From positions 1-64,000 of IMG/VR virus record IMGVR_UViG_3300036760_000139: a stretch of DNA of 64,000 bases. One strand, written 5' to 3'. A program made the position numbers and the translations under genes. The notes beneath the pieces are model-generated. The model saw nothing but the letters and a program-made list of their open reading frames with translations, ran no database searches and had not been told where the DNA came from. Numbering within the stretch: position 1 is the first letter of the stretch; each line of letters opens with the position of its first letter. The DNA is from a virus. This document shows positions 14,747 through 22,345 of this stretch, one piece after another.

Positions 14747-14991
14747 CGGACCTGGTTGCAGTGGTCGAGCTCCTCGCCCTGCTCGTGGTCGCCGTGGTCT
14801 GGTGGCGTCGGGAACGCAAATGGAAGGCGATCGCCGGTCTGCGTACTGGTCTGGCCAGCGAGTTCACGGACAGGCTGTGCGCCGGGATTCAGCGCAAACT
14901 CGGGCGGCGCAAGGGCATGAGGATCATCAACGAGGCGATGCGCACGGCGCGCGAGGCGTGGAACACGAAGGTCATGGGAATCGCAAAATGA
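14743..14991 (+). CDS. Small membrane-anchored protein
   Basis: An 82-residue protein from ATG 14743. Residues 4-20 form a membrane segment followed by WWRRERKWK and a basic helical domain with GRRKGMRIINEAMRTAREAW. It could be a membrane-tethered early protein. No family is recognised. It overlaps both neighbours. Confidence 0.5.
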   Translation: MTDLVAVVELLALLVVAVVWWRRERKWKAIAGLRTGLASEFTDRLCAGIQRKLGRRKGMRIINEAMRTAREAWNTKVMGIAK

Positions 14992-15215
14992 GGTGCCCGG
15001 AATGCGGTGCCGACCTGGACCGAGGCGCGGAGGGCACCAAGGATGACAGGCGAAACGCCTATCTGCGGACCCAGGACTGCGAGAAGTGTGGGTCAAGGCG
15101 GGTGTCAGTTGACCATCTGTTTCCAGAGGATCGCCAGGCCGAAGAGTTGCATTACCTGTACGCCCTGCGGTACGCCAGGCGTGCAAAGAAGGTCCGTTCC
15201 ACCCAACACACGTAA
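14988..15215 (+). CDS. Zinc-ribbon protein
   Basis: A 75-residue protein from ATG 14988 with two CxxC pairs (CPECG at residue 3, CEKCG near 34), similar in layout to NrdR-like zinc ribbons but without an ATP-cone. It is last in the early operon. Its TAA stop lies inside the 18-base palindrome that precedes the methyltransferase promoter. Confidence 0.6.
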   Translation: MRCPECGADLDRGAEGTKDDRRNAYLRTQDCEKCGSRRVSVDHLFPEDRQAEELHYLYALRYARRAKKVRSTQHT

Positions 15216-15224
15216 TCTAGTGTG
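15207..15224. promoter_or_regulatory. 18-base palindromic operator, copy 1
   Basis: CACACGTAATCTAGTGTG has CACAC/GTGTG arms. The same 18 bases recur at 63416-63433 and a variant at 22248-22265. The centre is about 50 bases upstream of the predicted start site, a position more typical of an activator than a repressor. The binding protein is unknown. Confidence 0.65.
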
Positions 15225-15230
15225 ACACCC

Positions 15231-15259
15231 TTGACATGCGGCGGCACCTGCGCCAGATT
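15231..15259 (+). promoter_or_regulatory. Promoter for the methyltransferase gene
   Basis: TTGACA (15231-15236), a 17-base spacer and a poor -10 (CAGATT, 15254-15259). A perfect -35 with a weak -10 fits an activator-dependent promoter. The expected start site (about 15266) falls on the GTG start codon, predicting a leaderless mRNA. Confidence 0.5.
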
Positions 15260-15265
15260 GTCAGA

Positions 15266-16573
15266 GTGACCATCCGTCTCCTCTGCGGCGACGCGCTCGA
15301 ACAGCTCCGGCTGCTCCCGGATGAAAGCGTGCAGTCCTGCATCACGTCGCCGCCGTATTGGGGCCTGCGCGACTACGGCATCGCGGGGCAACTCGGTCTT
15401 GAGCGCACGCCGGAGGAGTACGTCGAAAAACTGGTCGAGGTGTTCCGCGAGGTGCGGCGGGTGCTGCGCGGGGACGGGACACTGTGGCTCAATCTCGGCG
15501 ACTGCTACAACGCCTACAACGGGGGGGCTGGTCCCGGTTCAAAACTCTCCGATACTCAGACCAGCGAGCGCCCGCACCTTGAAACTGGATACGGTCTTCG
15601 GACGCCCAGCCTCAAGCCCAAGGATCTCGTCGGCATCCCCTGGCGCGTGGCCTTCGCGCTCCAGGCTGATGGATGGTGGCTGCGCCGCGACATTATCTGG
15701 CACAAACCCAACCCGATGCCGGAGAGCGTGACTGACCGACCGACATCTTCGCACGAGTACGTATTCTTGCTCACGAAGTCGGCGCGGTACTACTACGACG
15801 GGGAGGCGATCAAGGAGCCGGCCGATGGTCGAACATGGCATGACCTAACCGGGCCACCGCGATTGGACGTGCCTGGACAGACGAAACAGGACGGCCACGG
15901 GCGCCGACACTCCGGTTTCAATGCACGATATTTTCAGGAACCGCCGCCAGCGTCACGTAATCGCCGCTCCGTCTGGACAATCCCCACGCAATCTTTCCCC
16001 GAGGCGCACTTCGCCACCTTTCCGGAGGCCCTTGTCGAGCCGTGCATCGCGGCGGGGAGCCGTGGACCTGGAAAACGGTGCGATTGCGACAGGTTGGTTC
16101 TGACGCCTACCGGTAGTGGTCCGGTGAACGATCCGACCCTGTCCACGGGGCGAGCTGGCATGAATCGTCCGCGCCGACCGGATGAGGGAACGCGACCAAT
16201 CACAAGGAGGGAACAGCGCCACCACGCGGAGGAGATGAAGAGGAGTCCCGTTCGGGATCAAATTGCCGCTGCGTGTGGATCGGCCTTTACCCATTACATC
16301 CGAACTGACGACAGCGGTGCGCGGCCTCTTCCAGAAGAATTTCGGCGCCGGTTCTTGGCGGCAGGATGGCTCACCGAAGCGCCACCGTGCTCCTGTCCAA
16401 TGGCGGAGGGTGACACTGTTCTCGACCCGTTCTGTGGCTCGGGGACCGTGGGCGTCGTGGCACTGCGAGCTGGGCGGGACTTCATTGGCATTGACCTGAG
16501 CCCGAGATACGTAGAGATGGCGCGCCGCAGGATCGAGGGGACGGCTCCGCTGTTCGCGGAGGTGAAGACGTAA
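15266..16573 (+). CDS. DNA N6-adenine/N4-cytosine methyltransferase
   Basis: A 435-residue protein; GTG 15266 (VTIRLLCGDAL) is preferred over an in-frame start at 15236 that overlaps the -35 box. Motif IV TSPPYWGLRDYG comes first and the SAM-binding motif I DPFCGSGTVG comes near the C-terminus, the beta-class order. A long middle region (about 180-370), including a Cys pair (CDCD), is the likely target-recognition domain. It probably methylates phage DNA to evade host restriction or to regulate genes. The target sequence is unknown. It is expressed from the palindrome-linked promoter. Confidence 0.88.
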   Translation: MTIRLLCGDALEQLRLLPDESVQSCITSPPYWGLRDYGIAGQLGLERTPEEYVEKLVEVFREVRRVLRGDGTLWLNLGDCYNAYNGGAGPGSKLSDTQTSERPHLETGYGLRTPSLKPKDLVGIPWRVAFALQADGWWLRRDIIWHKPNPMPESVTDRPTSSHEYVFLLTKSARYYYDGEAIKEPADGRTWHDLTGPPRLDVPGQTKQDGHGRRHSGFNARYFQEPPPASRNRRSVWTIPTQSFPEAHFATFPEALVEPCIAAGSRGPGKRCDCDRLVLTPTGSGPVNDPTLSTGRAGMNRPRRPDEGTRPITRREQRHHAEEMKRSPVRDQIAAACGSAFTHYIRTDDSGARPLPEEFRRRFLAAGWLTEAPPCSCPMAEGDTVLDPFCGSGTVGVVALRAGRDFIGIDLSPRYVEMARRRIEGTAPLFAEVKT

Positions 16574-17226
16574 TGGGGCAGCTATTCGAGCGCGTGTTCG
16601 ATCCCGAGCAGGTGCTTGATGGAATCGAGCGATGGGCCTCCGGCTACGAGATGTTGCGCGAGTTCGGAGGCCAAGACTTGCCAGGGAGATTCGATGGTCT
16701 ACTCGTCCCGACTGGGAGGGACTGCAACCAGGCGAAGCAGACCGACCGCTGGTGGTGGGAGCGGTTCGGCCTCGCGGTGGTCGAGGTGAAGGTCGAGCGA
16801 GCTGATTTCTTGGCCGCGCTCAAGAACGGACAGCTCGAGAAGTACCGGGACTTCGGCGCGATCGCGGGCGTCTATCTGGCTTCGTGGCGCGGCGTCGCGA
16901 AGACCTCCGAGTTGCCAGAAGGTATCGGTCATCTGATCGTCGGATGGGGGGAACCAAATCCTGCGCTCCGTTACCGGGAGCGCGTCCCGCGTTGTGTCTG
17001 CAAGCGGAAGCCCGAGTGGAGGGCCACGACTCCGACAGTCGCGCTCATGTGGCGGATCATCTTCGCGCTGGAGCAGAAGCACCTAGACGAACAGCATGAG
17101 AGACAAAGACTTGAGCAGAAGTACAGCGAACAGTTGCACTCCCGTCTGGCGGAGAAGTTGTGGAAACCGTTGCATCGACTTGAGGTTGAAGCGGAAGCCG
17201 CGATGGGAGAGAAGGTGAAGCGGTGA
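16573..17226 (+). CDS. Restriction-fold (MmcB-like) nuclease-like protein
   Basis: A 217-residue protein whose ATG overlaps the methyltransferase stop. The segment FDGLLVP...FGLAVVEVKVERADFLAALK contains Asp and Glu-x-Lys in the order of a PD-(D/E)XK site and is close to the MmcB/DNA-repair type. RCVCKRK adds a Cys pair, and the last 60 residues are a charged coiled coil. Pairing with a methyltransferase raises a modification-associated or restriction-like role, but such proteins also occur alone. Confidence 0.55.
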   Translation: MGQLFERVFDPEQVLDGIERWASGYEMLREFGGQDLPGRFDGLLVPTGRDCNQAKQTDRWWWERFGLAVVEVKVERADFLAALKNGQLEKYRDFGAIAGVYLASWRGVAKTSELPEGIGHLIVGWGEPNPALRYRERVPRCVCKRKPEWRATTPTVALMWRIIFALEQKHLDEQHERQRLEQKYSEQLHSRLAEKLWKPLHRLEVEAEAAMGEKVKR

Positions 17227-17265
17227 GACAACATCCTAAGTCACGGGCTTTGTGGAGGTGAAGAC

Positions 17266-17439
17266 ATGAAACGGATTGATGATCTTGTAGGGGCGACTGT
17301 CAGGCGGATCGAGGTTGGACGCTACGGCACGATGCACCTGTATTTCAAACCAACGGACGGGACCTTCTGTCCTCGGGACTGGGACCCAATGATCGTGCAG
17401 ATCCCCAAGGAGCCGAAGAAGCGGAAGGTCAAACGATGA
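17266..17439 (+). CDS. 57-residue hypothetical protein
   Basis: ATG 17266 follows GGAGGTG. It begins MKRIDDLVGATVRRIEVGRY and ends in a Lys/Arg-rich tail (PKEPKKRKVKR). Predicted small beta-barrel plus basic tail, so nucleic-acid binding is possible. The stop overlaps the next start. Confidence 0.55.
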   Translation: MKRIDDLVGATVRRIEVGRYGTMHLYFKPTDGTFCPRDWDPMIVQIPKEPKKRKVKR

Positions 17440-18209
17440 AGAGAGGGCAGGTGCGCCCGCTGTTGATGGTCGGCCGCGGCATCCGACTCCCGGGTTGGAT
17501 GCTCGATGCCATCCTTGATCGGTGGCTGGAGCGCGCCGACGGACGGGGGGCACCGGCCCTACGCCTCGACGGGGAACCTCTCGTGGACCGGCAGGGGTAC
17601 ACCGAACCCTCGGAACTGCTGTGGATCTGCACCGTGGGCTGCAAACTCGCGCGGTGTCCATCACAGCCAGTTGACCCCCAAAACCCGAACTCCACTCGGA
17701 TGCCGGTGGTCGAACAGGTGGTGCGCCTGAACGCCGCCATCGCCGAACGCAACAACAAGCTCGAACACCTGCGCTCGGACATCAAGCGGCTCGGTCCACC
17801 CCCAGGGAAGAAGGCACCCAAGTCCACGGCGGGCATCCTCTCCGAACTCAAGGAGGACGAGACGCTGATGGATGCGGAACTCAAGTGGGCCGCAGGCCGA
17901 GTCGCGCAACTTGCTGGTAGCCGCGACTACCGGGACGGTCGCAGGTATCTGACGCAGGCGTTCACCGGGGCGATACTCGATGACCCCACGTTCCTGGCCT
18001 GGAGTGAGTATGCCTGCTGGCTGGTGTCACCCAACCTGCTGCTGAGGCCGGCGATGGAGCGAGCCGGGATCACGCCCACACAGCTTGCCGAGCGCCTGGG
18101 CGTGACCTACGAGACCGTAAGTCGCTGGCTTGCCGACCGCAGCTCGCGGCGATGGGTCCTCATCCCGATACATCACGCTCCGGCGCTCAGAGAACTGTTG
18201 ACTGCTTGA
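17436..18209 (+). CDS. Coiled-coil protein with C-terminal HTH
   Basis: A 257-residue protein. The N-terminal part (1-80) has scattered Cys (LLWICTVGCKLARC). A coiled coil (about 88-150: RLNAAIAERNNKLEHLRSDI) follows. The C-terminus has a clear helix-turn-helix, ITPTQLAERLGVTYETVSRW (about 208-235). It may be a transcription regulator and is one candidate for binding the repeated 18-base palindrome. No family match is recalled. Confidence 0.55.
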   Translation: MKRGQVRPLLMVGRGIRLPGWMLDAILDRWLERADGRGAPALRLDGEPLVDRQGYTEPSELLWICTVGCKLARCPSQPVDPQNPNSTRMPVVEQVVRLNAAIAERNNKLEHLRSDIKRLGPPPGKKAPKSTAGILSELKEDETLMDAELKWAAGRVAQLAGSRDYRDGRRYLTQAFTGAILDDPTFLAWSEYACWLVSPNLLLRPAMERAGITPTQLAERLGVTYETVSRWLADRSSRRWVLIPIHHAPALRELLTA

Positions 18210-18221
18210 GAGGAGACGACC

Positions 18222-18524
18222 ATGCGGGTCCTGGACTTTGACCCCGAGTTTACCTGGGACGCGGGCGAGCCGTTCCCCGTCGCGCTGATCGGGCGAGCTC
18301 GCGAACACGCGAGACGCAACGATCACCGCCAACTTGAGGCCCCCATCGCTTTCGAGGGGGCCGCTTCTTGCTGGAACCCACTGGGCGATTGGCGGGGGAT
18401 CTCCTTTGTGGTGCTGGCGTGCGCGGCCTGCGGCCAAGAGATCGGACGGGGCATCGTGTGGCGCACACCGCCCTCGGACGACGCCTACCCTTGGCAGGCG
18501 GGGTACTGGTCGAGGGTTGGGTGA
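18222..18524 (+). CDS. Hypothetical protein with CxxC
   Basis: A 100-residue protein from ATG 18222 (GGAGACGACC upstream). It has ACAACGQEIGRG (Cys pair) near residue 70 and many Trp residues in the C-terminal half. The stop overlaps the GTG of the methyltransferase fragment. No family is recognised. Confidence 0.5.
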   Translation: MRVLDFDPEFTWDAGEPFPVALIGRAREHARRNDHRQLEAPIAFEGAASCWNPLGDWRGISFVVLACAACGQEIGRGIVWRTPPSDDAYPWQAGYWSRVG

Positions 18525-18727
18525 ATGTCCTCCACCTCTTCGCGGGAGCCGGGGGCGGGGTCCTTGCCGACAGACTCCTTGGATTCAGGAGCGTCGGCTA
18601 CGTCGAAATCGAACCGTACTGTCAGGCGGTCCTCAAGGCGAGGATTGCGGACGGCAGCATTGATCCTGCCCCCATCTTCGGGGACGTGCGGGAGTTCATT
18701 CGCGTCGGCGCTTTTCGCGTAACATAA
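18521..18727 (+). pseudogene. Truncated C5-cytosine DNA methyltransferase
   Basis: A 68-residue frame from GTG 18521. It begins NVLHLFAGAGGGVLADRLLG (SAM-binding motif I of Dcm-type enzymes), then VEIEPYCQAVLKARI and DPAPIFGDVREF (motifs II-III), and stops before the catalytic PCQ motif. Normal enzymes exceed 300 residues. The break coincides with the convergent leftward operon, whose last gene overlaps it tail to tail by 32 bases, so a recombination event probably removed the rest. Confidence 0.75.
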
Positions 18728-18872
18728 GGAAGCGCCCGAGCCTGCGGAGGGTTCTCAGTGCAGTCACCACTGAACATCCTGTGGCGCCCGCCAATTCCTC
18801 CGCCGTCACCCCTTGTGAGCGAAGGGCGAGACAGGTAGCCACCGCCGCGAGTTCGCGGGTCCGGGTGCTCAT
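18696..18872 (-). CDS. Winged-HTH-like small protein
   Basis: A 58-residue protein from ATG 18872 (AAAGGAG upstream on the minus strand). RELAAVATCLALRSQGVTAE, then LAGATGCSVVTALRTLRRLG looks like the helix-turn-helix core of IclR/MarR-type winged helices, ending in a basic tail. It is the last gene of the leftward operon and overlaps the truncated methyltransferase. Confidence 0.55.
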   Translation of the reverse strand: MSTRTRELAAVATCLALRSQGVTAEELAGATGCSVVTALRTLRRLGRFLMLREKRRRE

Positions 18873-19480
18873 GGCATCACTCCTTTCTGTAACAACAAGT
18901 TCCCCGACATCTCTCTTTCGCGTGTTTCCAAGTCATCGAGAAATCTGGCCGCCTCGGCCAGGTCGCCCGCGACCTTAACAGTGAGTGGGCCGAACCACTG
19001 TTCGACTACATTCCAAGGGCGGGCAATGAGGATACCGGTACCCTGGGGGTTCGTGGCCATCCATGTGACAAGGTTCTGCGGGCGGTCGTCGATGAGTGCG
19101 TCGGCAAAAAGTAACTCTTTGTGCTTGATGCAGATAAGGCGCTCAATGTCGAACCACGGGGCAGTCCTTTTGAGCCATGCCACCTTGCCGGGCACCGCGA
19201 TGTCGGGGCGAGGTCCGGGTTGCGTAGCAATGTAGGTGTCATGTGTCAAACAGAGTTCGCGCAAGGCCACAATCGCCCCCGGGTAGGCGGTACCCTCGGT
19301 CCACAGCCGAGACGACTTGGTGATCGCAGACTTGGCCTTGGTGTTCGGGAGTTGCCTCATGAAGTGCCACTCCCAGCGGAAGTCCGGCGGCAATTCTTCG
19401 CCGCTCAACTCGTGGTACAGACGGAGGTAGATCCCCGTCCAATCGTAAACGACTCCGTCAAGATCGACTAGGACGCGCAT
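18869..19480 (-). CDS. 5'(3')-deoxyribonucleotidase-like HAD phosphatase
   Basis: A 203-residue protein from ATG 19480. The HAD nucleophile motif is MRVLVDLDGVVYDW (Asp6, Asp8). Further motifs are YIATQP (motif II Thr) and LLFADALIDDRP (motif IV Asp pair). This fits the NT5C family of phage deoxyribonucleotidases that dephosphorylate dNMPs, possibly adjusting pools during infection. It overlaps the next gene by 4 bases. Confidence 0.8.
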   Translation of the reverse strand: MRVLVDLDGVVYDWTGIYLRLYHELSGEELPPDFRWEWHFMRQLPNTKAKSAITKSSRLWTEGTAYPGAIVALRELCLTHDTYIATQPGPRPDIAVPGKVAWLKRTAPWFDIERLICIKHKELLFADALIDDRPQNLVTWMATNPQGTGILIARPWNVVEQWFGPLTVKVAGDLAEAARFLDDLETREREMSGNLLLQKGVMP

Positions 19481-19608
19481 CACGCCCCCAGTCGGTCGAA
19501 CAGCCAATTCGCAGCCCGACAGAACCATCGGGGCGGAGGGATGAGGATGCCGAGCACCAGACCCACGAAACTGCCTACCAGCACTCCCACTAGGATGCTG
19601 AGGGTCAT
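19480..19608 (-). CDS. 42-residue membrane protein
   Basis: From ATG 19608 with AAAGGAGG upstream on the minus strand. MTLSILVGVLVGSFVGLVLG is a Gly-zipper-like membrane segment followed by IPPPRWFCRAANWLF. Function unknown. Confidence 0.55.
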   Translation of the reverse strand: MTLSILVGVLVGSFVGLVLGILIPPPRWFCRAANWLFDRLGA

Positions 19609-19817
19609 GCTGCCTCCTTTCCCTGCCGCCCGCCTGTGAGTCGCGCGGCCAGCATCGCCCGTTCGCGGACGTGTTGGGTGCGGACCTCGCTGATGTTCTT
19701 GTTGTTGACCTGGCACCAACAGGGGACGCAAAGCGAGTAGTTGCCGCCGTCGATGCGCCCGGGCTTGTGGCAGGCGGTACACTCCTCGTCATTGACCCAG
19801 ATGATCGGTCTAGTCAT
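19605..19817 (-). CDS. Zinc-finger protein (HNH-like Cys pairs)
   Basis: A 70-residue protein from ATG 19817. CTACHKPG and CVPCWCQVNN give two Cys pairs about 18 residues apart, followed by a basic helix (VRERAMLAARLTGGRQGK). A small treble-clef or zinc-ribbon fold is likely. Function unknown. Confidence 0.55.
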   Translation of the reverse strand: MTRPIIWVNDEECTACHKPGRIDGGNYSLCVPCWCQVNNKNISEVRTQHVRERAMLAARLTGGRQGKEAA

Positions 19818-20178
19818 CACTTCCTCCGCAGGTCGGACACCGCTTGCCTTCTGGTCTTCCGCAAGTCGGGCACTTTCTCTGGATTTCCAATGTGAACGTG
19901 TCGGTGGGGCCAAGCGAAGTCGCCCGCATTGGCGGCTCGGTTGCAAGTTCACCAATGCAGTGGCCACCCACCTCCTGATCCCAAACGCCAATCCAGGCAA
20001 AGGGCTGAAACGACAAGTGTGTCCATTCCACCCTGAATGGCCCGGAGAACTCCTCTGAGGTTATCGGCATCCGACGATACCCGTCTCGCTTTTTCTTGTT
20101 CACGAGTTCCGTGCCGCGGGGACCATGGCGCGAACCGGAATGGAGTGCCAGCCACAATGTAATCGGTCCAATGCTCAT
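19810..20178 (-). CDS. Hypothetical protein with C-terminal zinc knuckle
   Basis: A 122-residue protein from ATG 20178. A Trp-rich middle is followed by a C-terminal pair CPTCGRPEGKRCPTCGG, a compact four-Cys zinc site. Its end overlaps the next gene in the operon by 8 bases. No family is recognised. Confidence 0.55.
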   Translation of the reverse strand: MSIGPITLWLALHSGSRHGPRGTELVNKKKRDGYRRMPITSEEFSGPFRVEWTHLSFQPFAWIGVWDQEVGGHCIGELATEPPMRATSLGPTDTFTLEIQRKCPTCGRPEGKRCPTCGGSDD

Positions 20179-20273
20179 AATCCCTCCTCCATCGCGGCCT
20201 CTCGATCTCGGAGAGGACCAATTGCCTCGCTCGGCCGCATACTCTCAGATGCAATGACGTAGAACTCGGTCAT
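20175..20273 (-). CDS. 32-residue hypothetical peptide
   Basis: ATG 20273 opens MTEFYVIASESMRPSEAIGP and ends ...REAAMEEGL. Its start overlaps the stop of the gene before it and its stop overlaps the gene after it. It is kept because it fits the gapless operon; it is otherwise unsupported. Confidence 0.4.
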   Translation of the reverse strand: MTEFYVIASESMRPSEAIGPLRDREAAMEEGL

Positions 20274-20410
20274 GGCGTCACCCGCACCACCCAACAGCAC
20301 CACATCAGCAGCACGAATCCCATGAGAATCAGCGGAGCGAGCCAACCGCCACCTTCGGAAATGCCGAGTTCGCTGTTGACCTTGCGTGCTGCCCATTCCA
20401 CGTTGGTCAT
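20270..20410 (-). CDS. 46-residue membrane protein
   Basis: From ATG 20410. A polar N-terminus (MTNVEWAARKVNSELG) is followed by one membrane segment (WLAPLILMGFVLLMWCCWVV). It overlaps neighbours on both sides by 4 bases. Function unknown. Confidence 0.5.
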   Translation of the reverse strand: MTNVEWAARKVNSELGISEGGGWLAPLILMGFVLLMWCCWVVRVTP

Positions 20411-20700
20411 GCGTGGCCCCTGTCGAACACGGCTCGTATGTCCACCGGGCCGAGCCTCAGTTCCTCCTCGGACTCGGGACAGGAGACGGCTTGCAGGGAG
20501 CTAATGGCGCTCGTGGCGCGGTCATCGAGGAAAAGGTTGAGCGTTAGAACCTGGCCGTCCCTGGCTTCAACGAACATCTTCATGATCGAGTAGGGCGGGC
20601 AAACAAAGCCCTTCCCGTCAAGGGTTGCCCCGCGAGGCATGGGGTTGTGCTCGGTGACAAGCTGTACGTTGCGAACGCCGTGAACCGTGATGTCTGACAT
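20407..20700 (-). CDS. Hypothetical protein
   Basis: A 97-residue protein from ATG 20700, with AGGAGAGG upstream on the minus strand. It begins MSDITVHGVRNVQLVTEHNP and ends with an acidic segment (CPESEEELRLGPVDI). Predicted mostly beta. No family is recognised. Confidence 0.55.
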   Translation of the reverse strand: MSDITVHGVRNVQLVTEHNPMPRGATLDGKGFVCPPYSIMKMFVEARDGQVLTLNLFLDDRATSAISSLQAVSCPESEEELRLGPVDIRAVFDRGHA

Positions 20701-20714
20701 GGCCTCTCCTTTCG

Positions 20715-20960
20715 TTACGCAGCCTTGCGGCGGCTCAGGCCGAGGAAGCCGGCGAGCTTGGCCATCACCCGCGAGATCATCGGCTTGAACGGTAGCGGCT
20801 CGGCCTGTTTGGCCGGGTGCTGCTCGTACGTCCGTGGGCCGCGGGAACTCCGGCTCCGGCCCCTGGTCCCGGGTGTGGATGCGGCACGGCGCGTCGCCGG
20901 CCGGTGCTCGAGCAGCCACTTTCCTTTTCGGCCTAATCCCTGCTTGATGGGCACGAGCAT
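20715..20960 (-). CDS. Basic hypothetical protein
   Basis: An 81-residue, strongly basic, Arg/Ser/Pro-rich protein from ATG 20960. The C-terminus forms a short amphipathic helix (ISRVMAKLAGFLGLSRRK). Coding is supported mainly by its fit between two tightly packed genes. Membrane or nucleic-acid binding is possible. Confidence 0.45.
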   Translation of the reverse strand: MLVPIKQGLGRKGKWLLEHRPATRRAASTPGTRGRSRSSRGPRTYEQHPAKQAEPLPFKPMISRVMAKLAGFLGLSRRKAA

Positions 20961-20961
20961 C

Positions 20962-21288
20962 TCAGTAGTCCTCCGGGTCCTGAAGCGGGGGGATCTCGCC
21001 GATGGCCTTGGTTATGAAGTCGCGCGCCGCCTGCACCCAGCTCGGTTCTATGGCGTCGAAATGCCGGGGGTAACGGTGCCACCAGATCAGTGCGTTTTTC
21101 GCGACGGAAAGGCCGTCTGGCGCTGCGGCGATGAGGTAGGCGTCTGCCTGGTAGAAATCACCTCGTCCGAAGGGTGTTTCTGGTCCTATCACTTCCCACT
21201 GAAGAAATTCTTCCTTGGACCATTCACCGCCCTTGTAAGAAGCAGAGCGGCAGTCTGCTGTCCACGGTCCAGGTGTGTGTTTATCCAT
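20962..21288 (-). CDS. Conserved phage protein (TPGPW ... LIAAAPD type)
   Basis: A 108-residue protein from ATG 21288. It begins MDKHTPGPWTADCRSASYKG and later has ADAYLIAAAPDGL, the paired signature of a widespread phage early protein of unknown function. The spacing between the two motifs is normal. Confidence 0.7.
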   Translation of the reverse strand: MDKHTPGPWTADCRSASYKGGEWSKEEFLQWEVIGPETPFGRGDFYQADAYLIAAAPDGLSVAKNALIWWHRYPRHFDAIEPSWVQAARDFITKAIGEIPPLQDPEDY

Positions 21289-21289
21289 G

Positions 21290-21688
21290 TTAGAAATCCT
21301 CCGGCAATCCGATTGTCAGGACTGGCTCAGGGGTGTCGCCCGGCCCGCAGTGCAGCCAAAGCGTGACCAGCCACTTGCGCGTGCCATTGGTCGGCAGCCT
21401 GAGCTGGTAGGGCACAAGGTCGGTGCCCATGGGGGCGTCGTGGGCGGCGCATCTCGCCATCCACACCACGTCCCACAGTCGCCCCTTGACATCCTGGCAA
21501 CTGCCACGCAGACCCGCCGGGATGTCCTCGATCATCGCCCAAACGGCAGCCGTTACCACCGTGGGCCACTTGAGTCCCGCCTCGCGGGCGACCTCACTCA
21601 CGTCAATGAGCTGGCCGTCCTCGATGGCCTGGACCCGGGTGTATGAGCTGATGATTTCACCAAAGATGTCGTCGATGAGCGTGTCCAT
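21290..21688 (-). CDS. DUF6573-like phage protein
   Basis: A 132-residue protein from ATG 21688 (GAGGAGTGAG upstream on the minus strand). VQAIEDGQLIDVSEVAREAG followed by KWPTVVTAAVWAMIED matches the DUF6573 pattern seen in phage and plasmid accessory genes. Function unknown. Confidence 0.65.
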   Translation of the reverse strand: MDTLIDDIFGEIISSYTRVQAIEDGQLIDVSEVAREAGLKWPTVVTAAVWAMIEDIPAGLRGSCQDVKGRLWDVVWMARCAAHDAPMGTDLVPYQLRLPTNGTRKWLVTLWLHCGPGDTPEPVLTIGLPEDF

Positions 21689-21689
21689 C

Positions 21690-21875
21690 TCACTCCTCCT
21701 CGCCGCACCAGCGGCGCGCTTCTTGGGTGGCCTCAACCTCGGTGTGTCCGAAGTGTTCCGACCCGTCGGAGCAGACAGCGATCCAGTCATTGCAACCCTG
21801 CTCGATCTGCTCATCTAGAGGCAGGTTTGGTGTGTAGGTGTTGGGGGCTTCGTAGACCTCAACGATGTGCGGCAT
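21690..21875 (-). CDS. 61-residue hypothetical protein
   Basis: From ATG 21875 with GAGGAGGAG upstream on the minus strand. It begins MPHIVEVYEAPNTYTPNLPL and ends EATQEARRWCGEEE. Small alpha/beta protein of unknown function. Confidence 0.5.
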   Translation of the reverse strand: MPHIVEVYEAPNTYTPNLPLDEQIEQGCNDWIAVCSDGSEHFGHTEVEATQEARRWCGEEE

Positions 21876-21876
21876 C

Positions 21877-22092
21877 TCACTCCTCCTCTCGGTCGGCACA
21901 TGAGTTGCACTGGTAGCCACGGTGGACATCTTCGGGGGTGAGCCGGTTCTCGCCGCCGCACGTCGGGCACGGACGGTTGCGAGGGTTGCGCCTTGAGGCT
22001 GCCCGTAGCGCGGAGCGGCCACCTGGGTCAGCGAACTGCGGGCCGCCGTCGTACTCACCGTGGTATTCCTCTTCCCTGTAGGACCTGGCCAT
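21877..22092 (-). CDS. Zinc-ribbon protein, first gene of the leftward operon
   Basis: A 71-residue protein from ATG 22092 (GGGAGGGACACC upstream on the minus strand). A charged N-terminus is followed by CPTCGGENRL...YQCNSCADREEE, a four-Cys zinc ribbon. It is the promoter-proximal gene of the unit. Confidence 0.6.
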   Translation of the reverse strand: MARSYREEEYHGEYDGGPQFADPGGRSALRAASRRNPRNRPCPTCGGENRLTPEDVHRGYQCNSCADREEE

Positions 22093-22115
22093 GGTGTCCC
22101 TCCCTCTCACCACTC

Positions 22116-22144
22116 AATATAAGTCCTGGTACACACTTTGTCAA
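22116..22144 (-). promoter_or_regulatory. Strong leftward promoter
   Basis: On the minus strand TTGACA (22144-22139), a 17-base spacer and TATATT (22121-22116). The -10 and flanks (TATATTGAG) match the early promoter at 4825-4853. It should drive the whole 18.7-22.1 kb small-gene operon. Confidence 0.75.
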
Positions 22145-22345
22145 GGGGGCCAGAGATCGAGGGTACCACGGAGGCCATGTTACCCCCCTGGGCCGATGCG
22201 TTGCCCCCTTTCTGACCGGTTCAGAGGCGGACACCACGGATCGCTAACACACGACATCTAGTGTGGCGTACAAAATCGGGGGGGGTGATGTGGTAAGATG
22301 GGTATGTGGACTAGAGGCAGTGGACTTTAACCCGGGGAGGGGATA
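22145..22345. promoter_or_regulatory. Divergent control region with operator copy 3
   Basis: About 200 bases without a gene separate the leftward operon from the packaging genes. CACACGACATCTAGTGTG at 22248-22265 differs from the other two palindrome copies at two central bases and lacks the TTGAC box at the same distance. TAAGAT (22294-22299) could be a -10, but no -35 is clear. The late rightward operon must start here or be read through from upstream. Confidence 0.5.
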
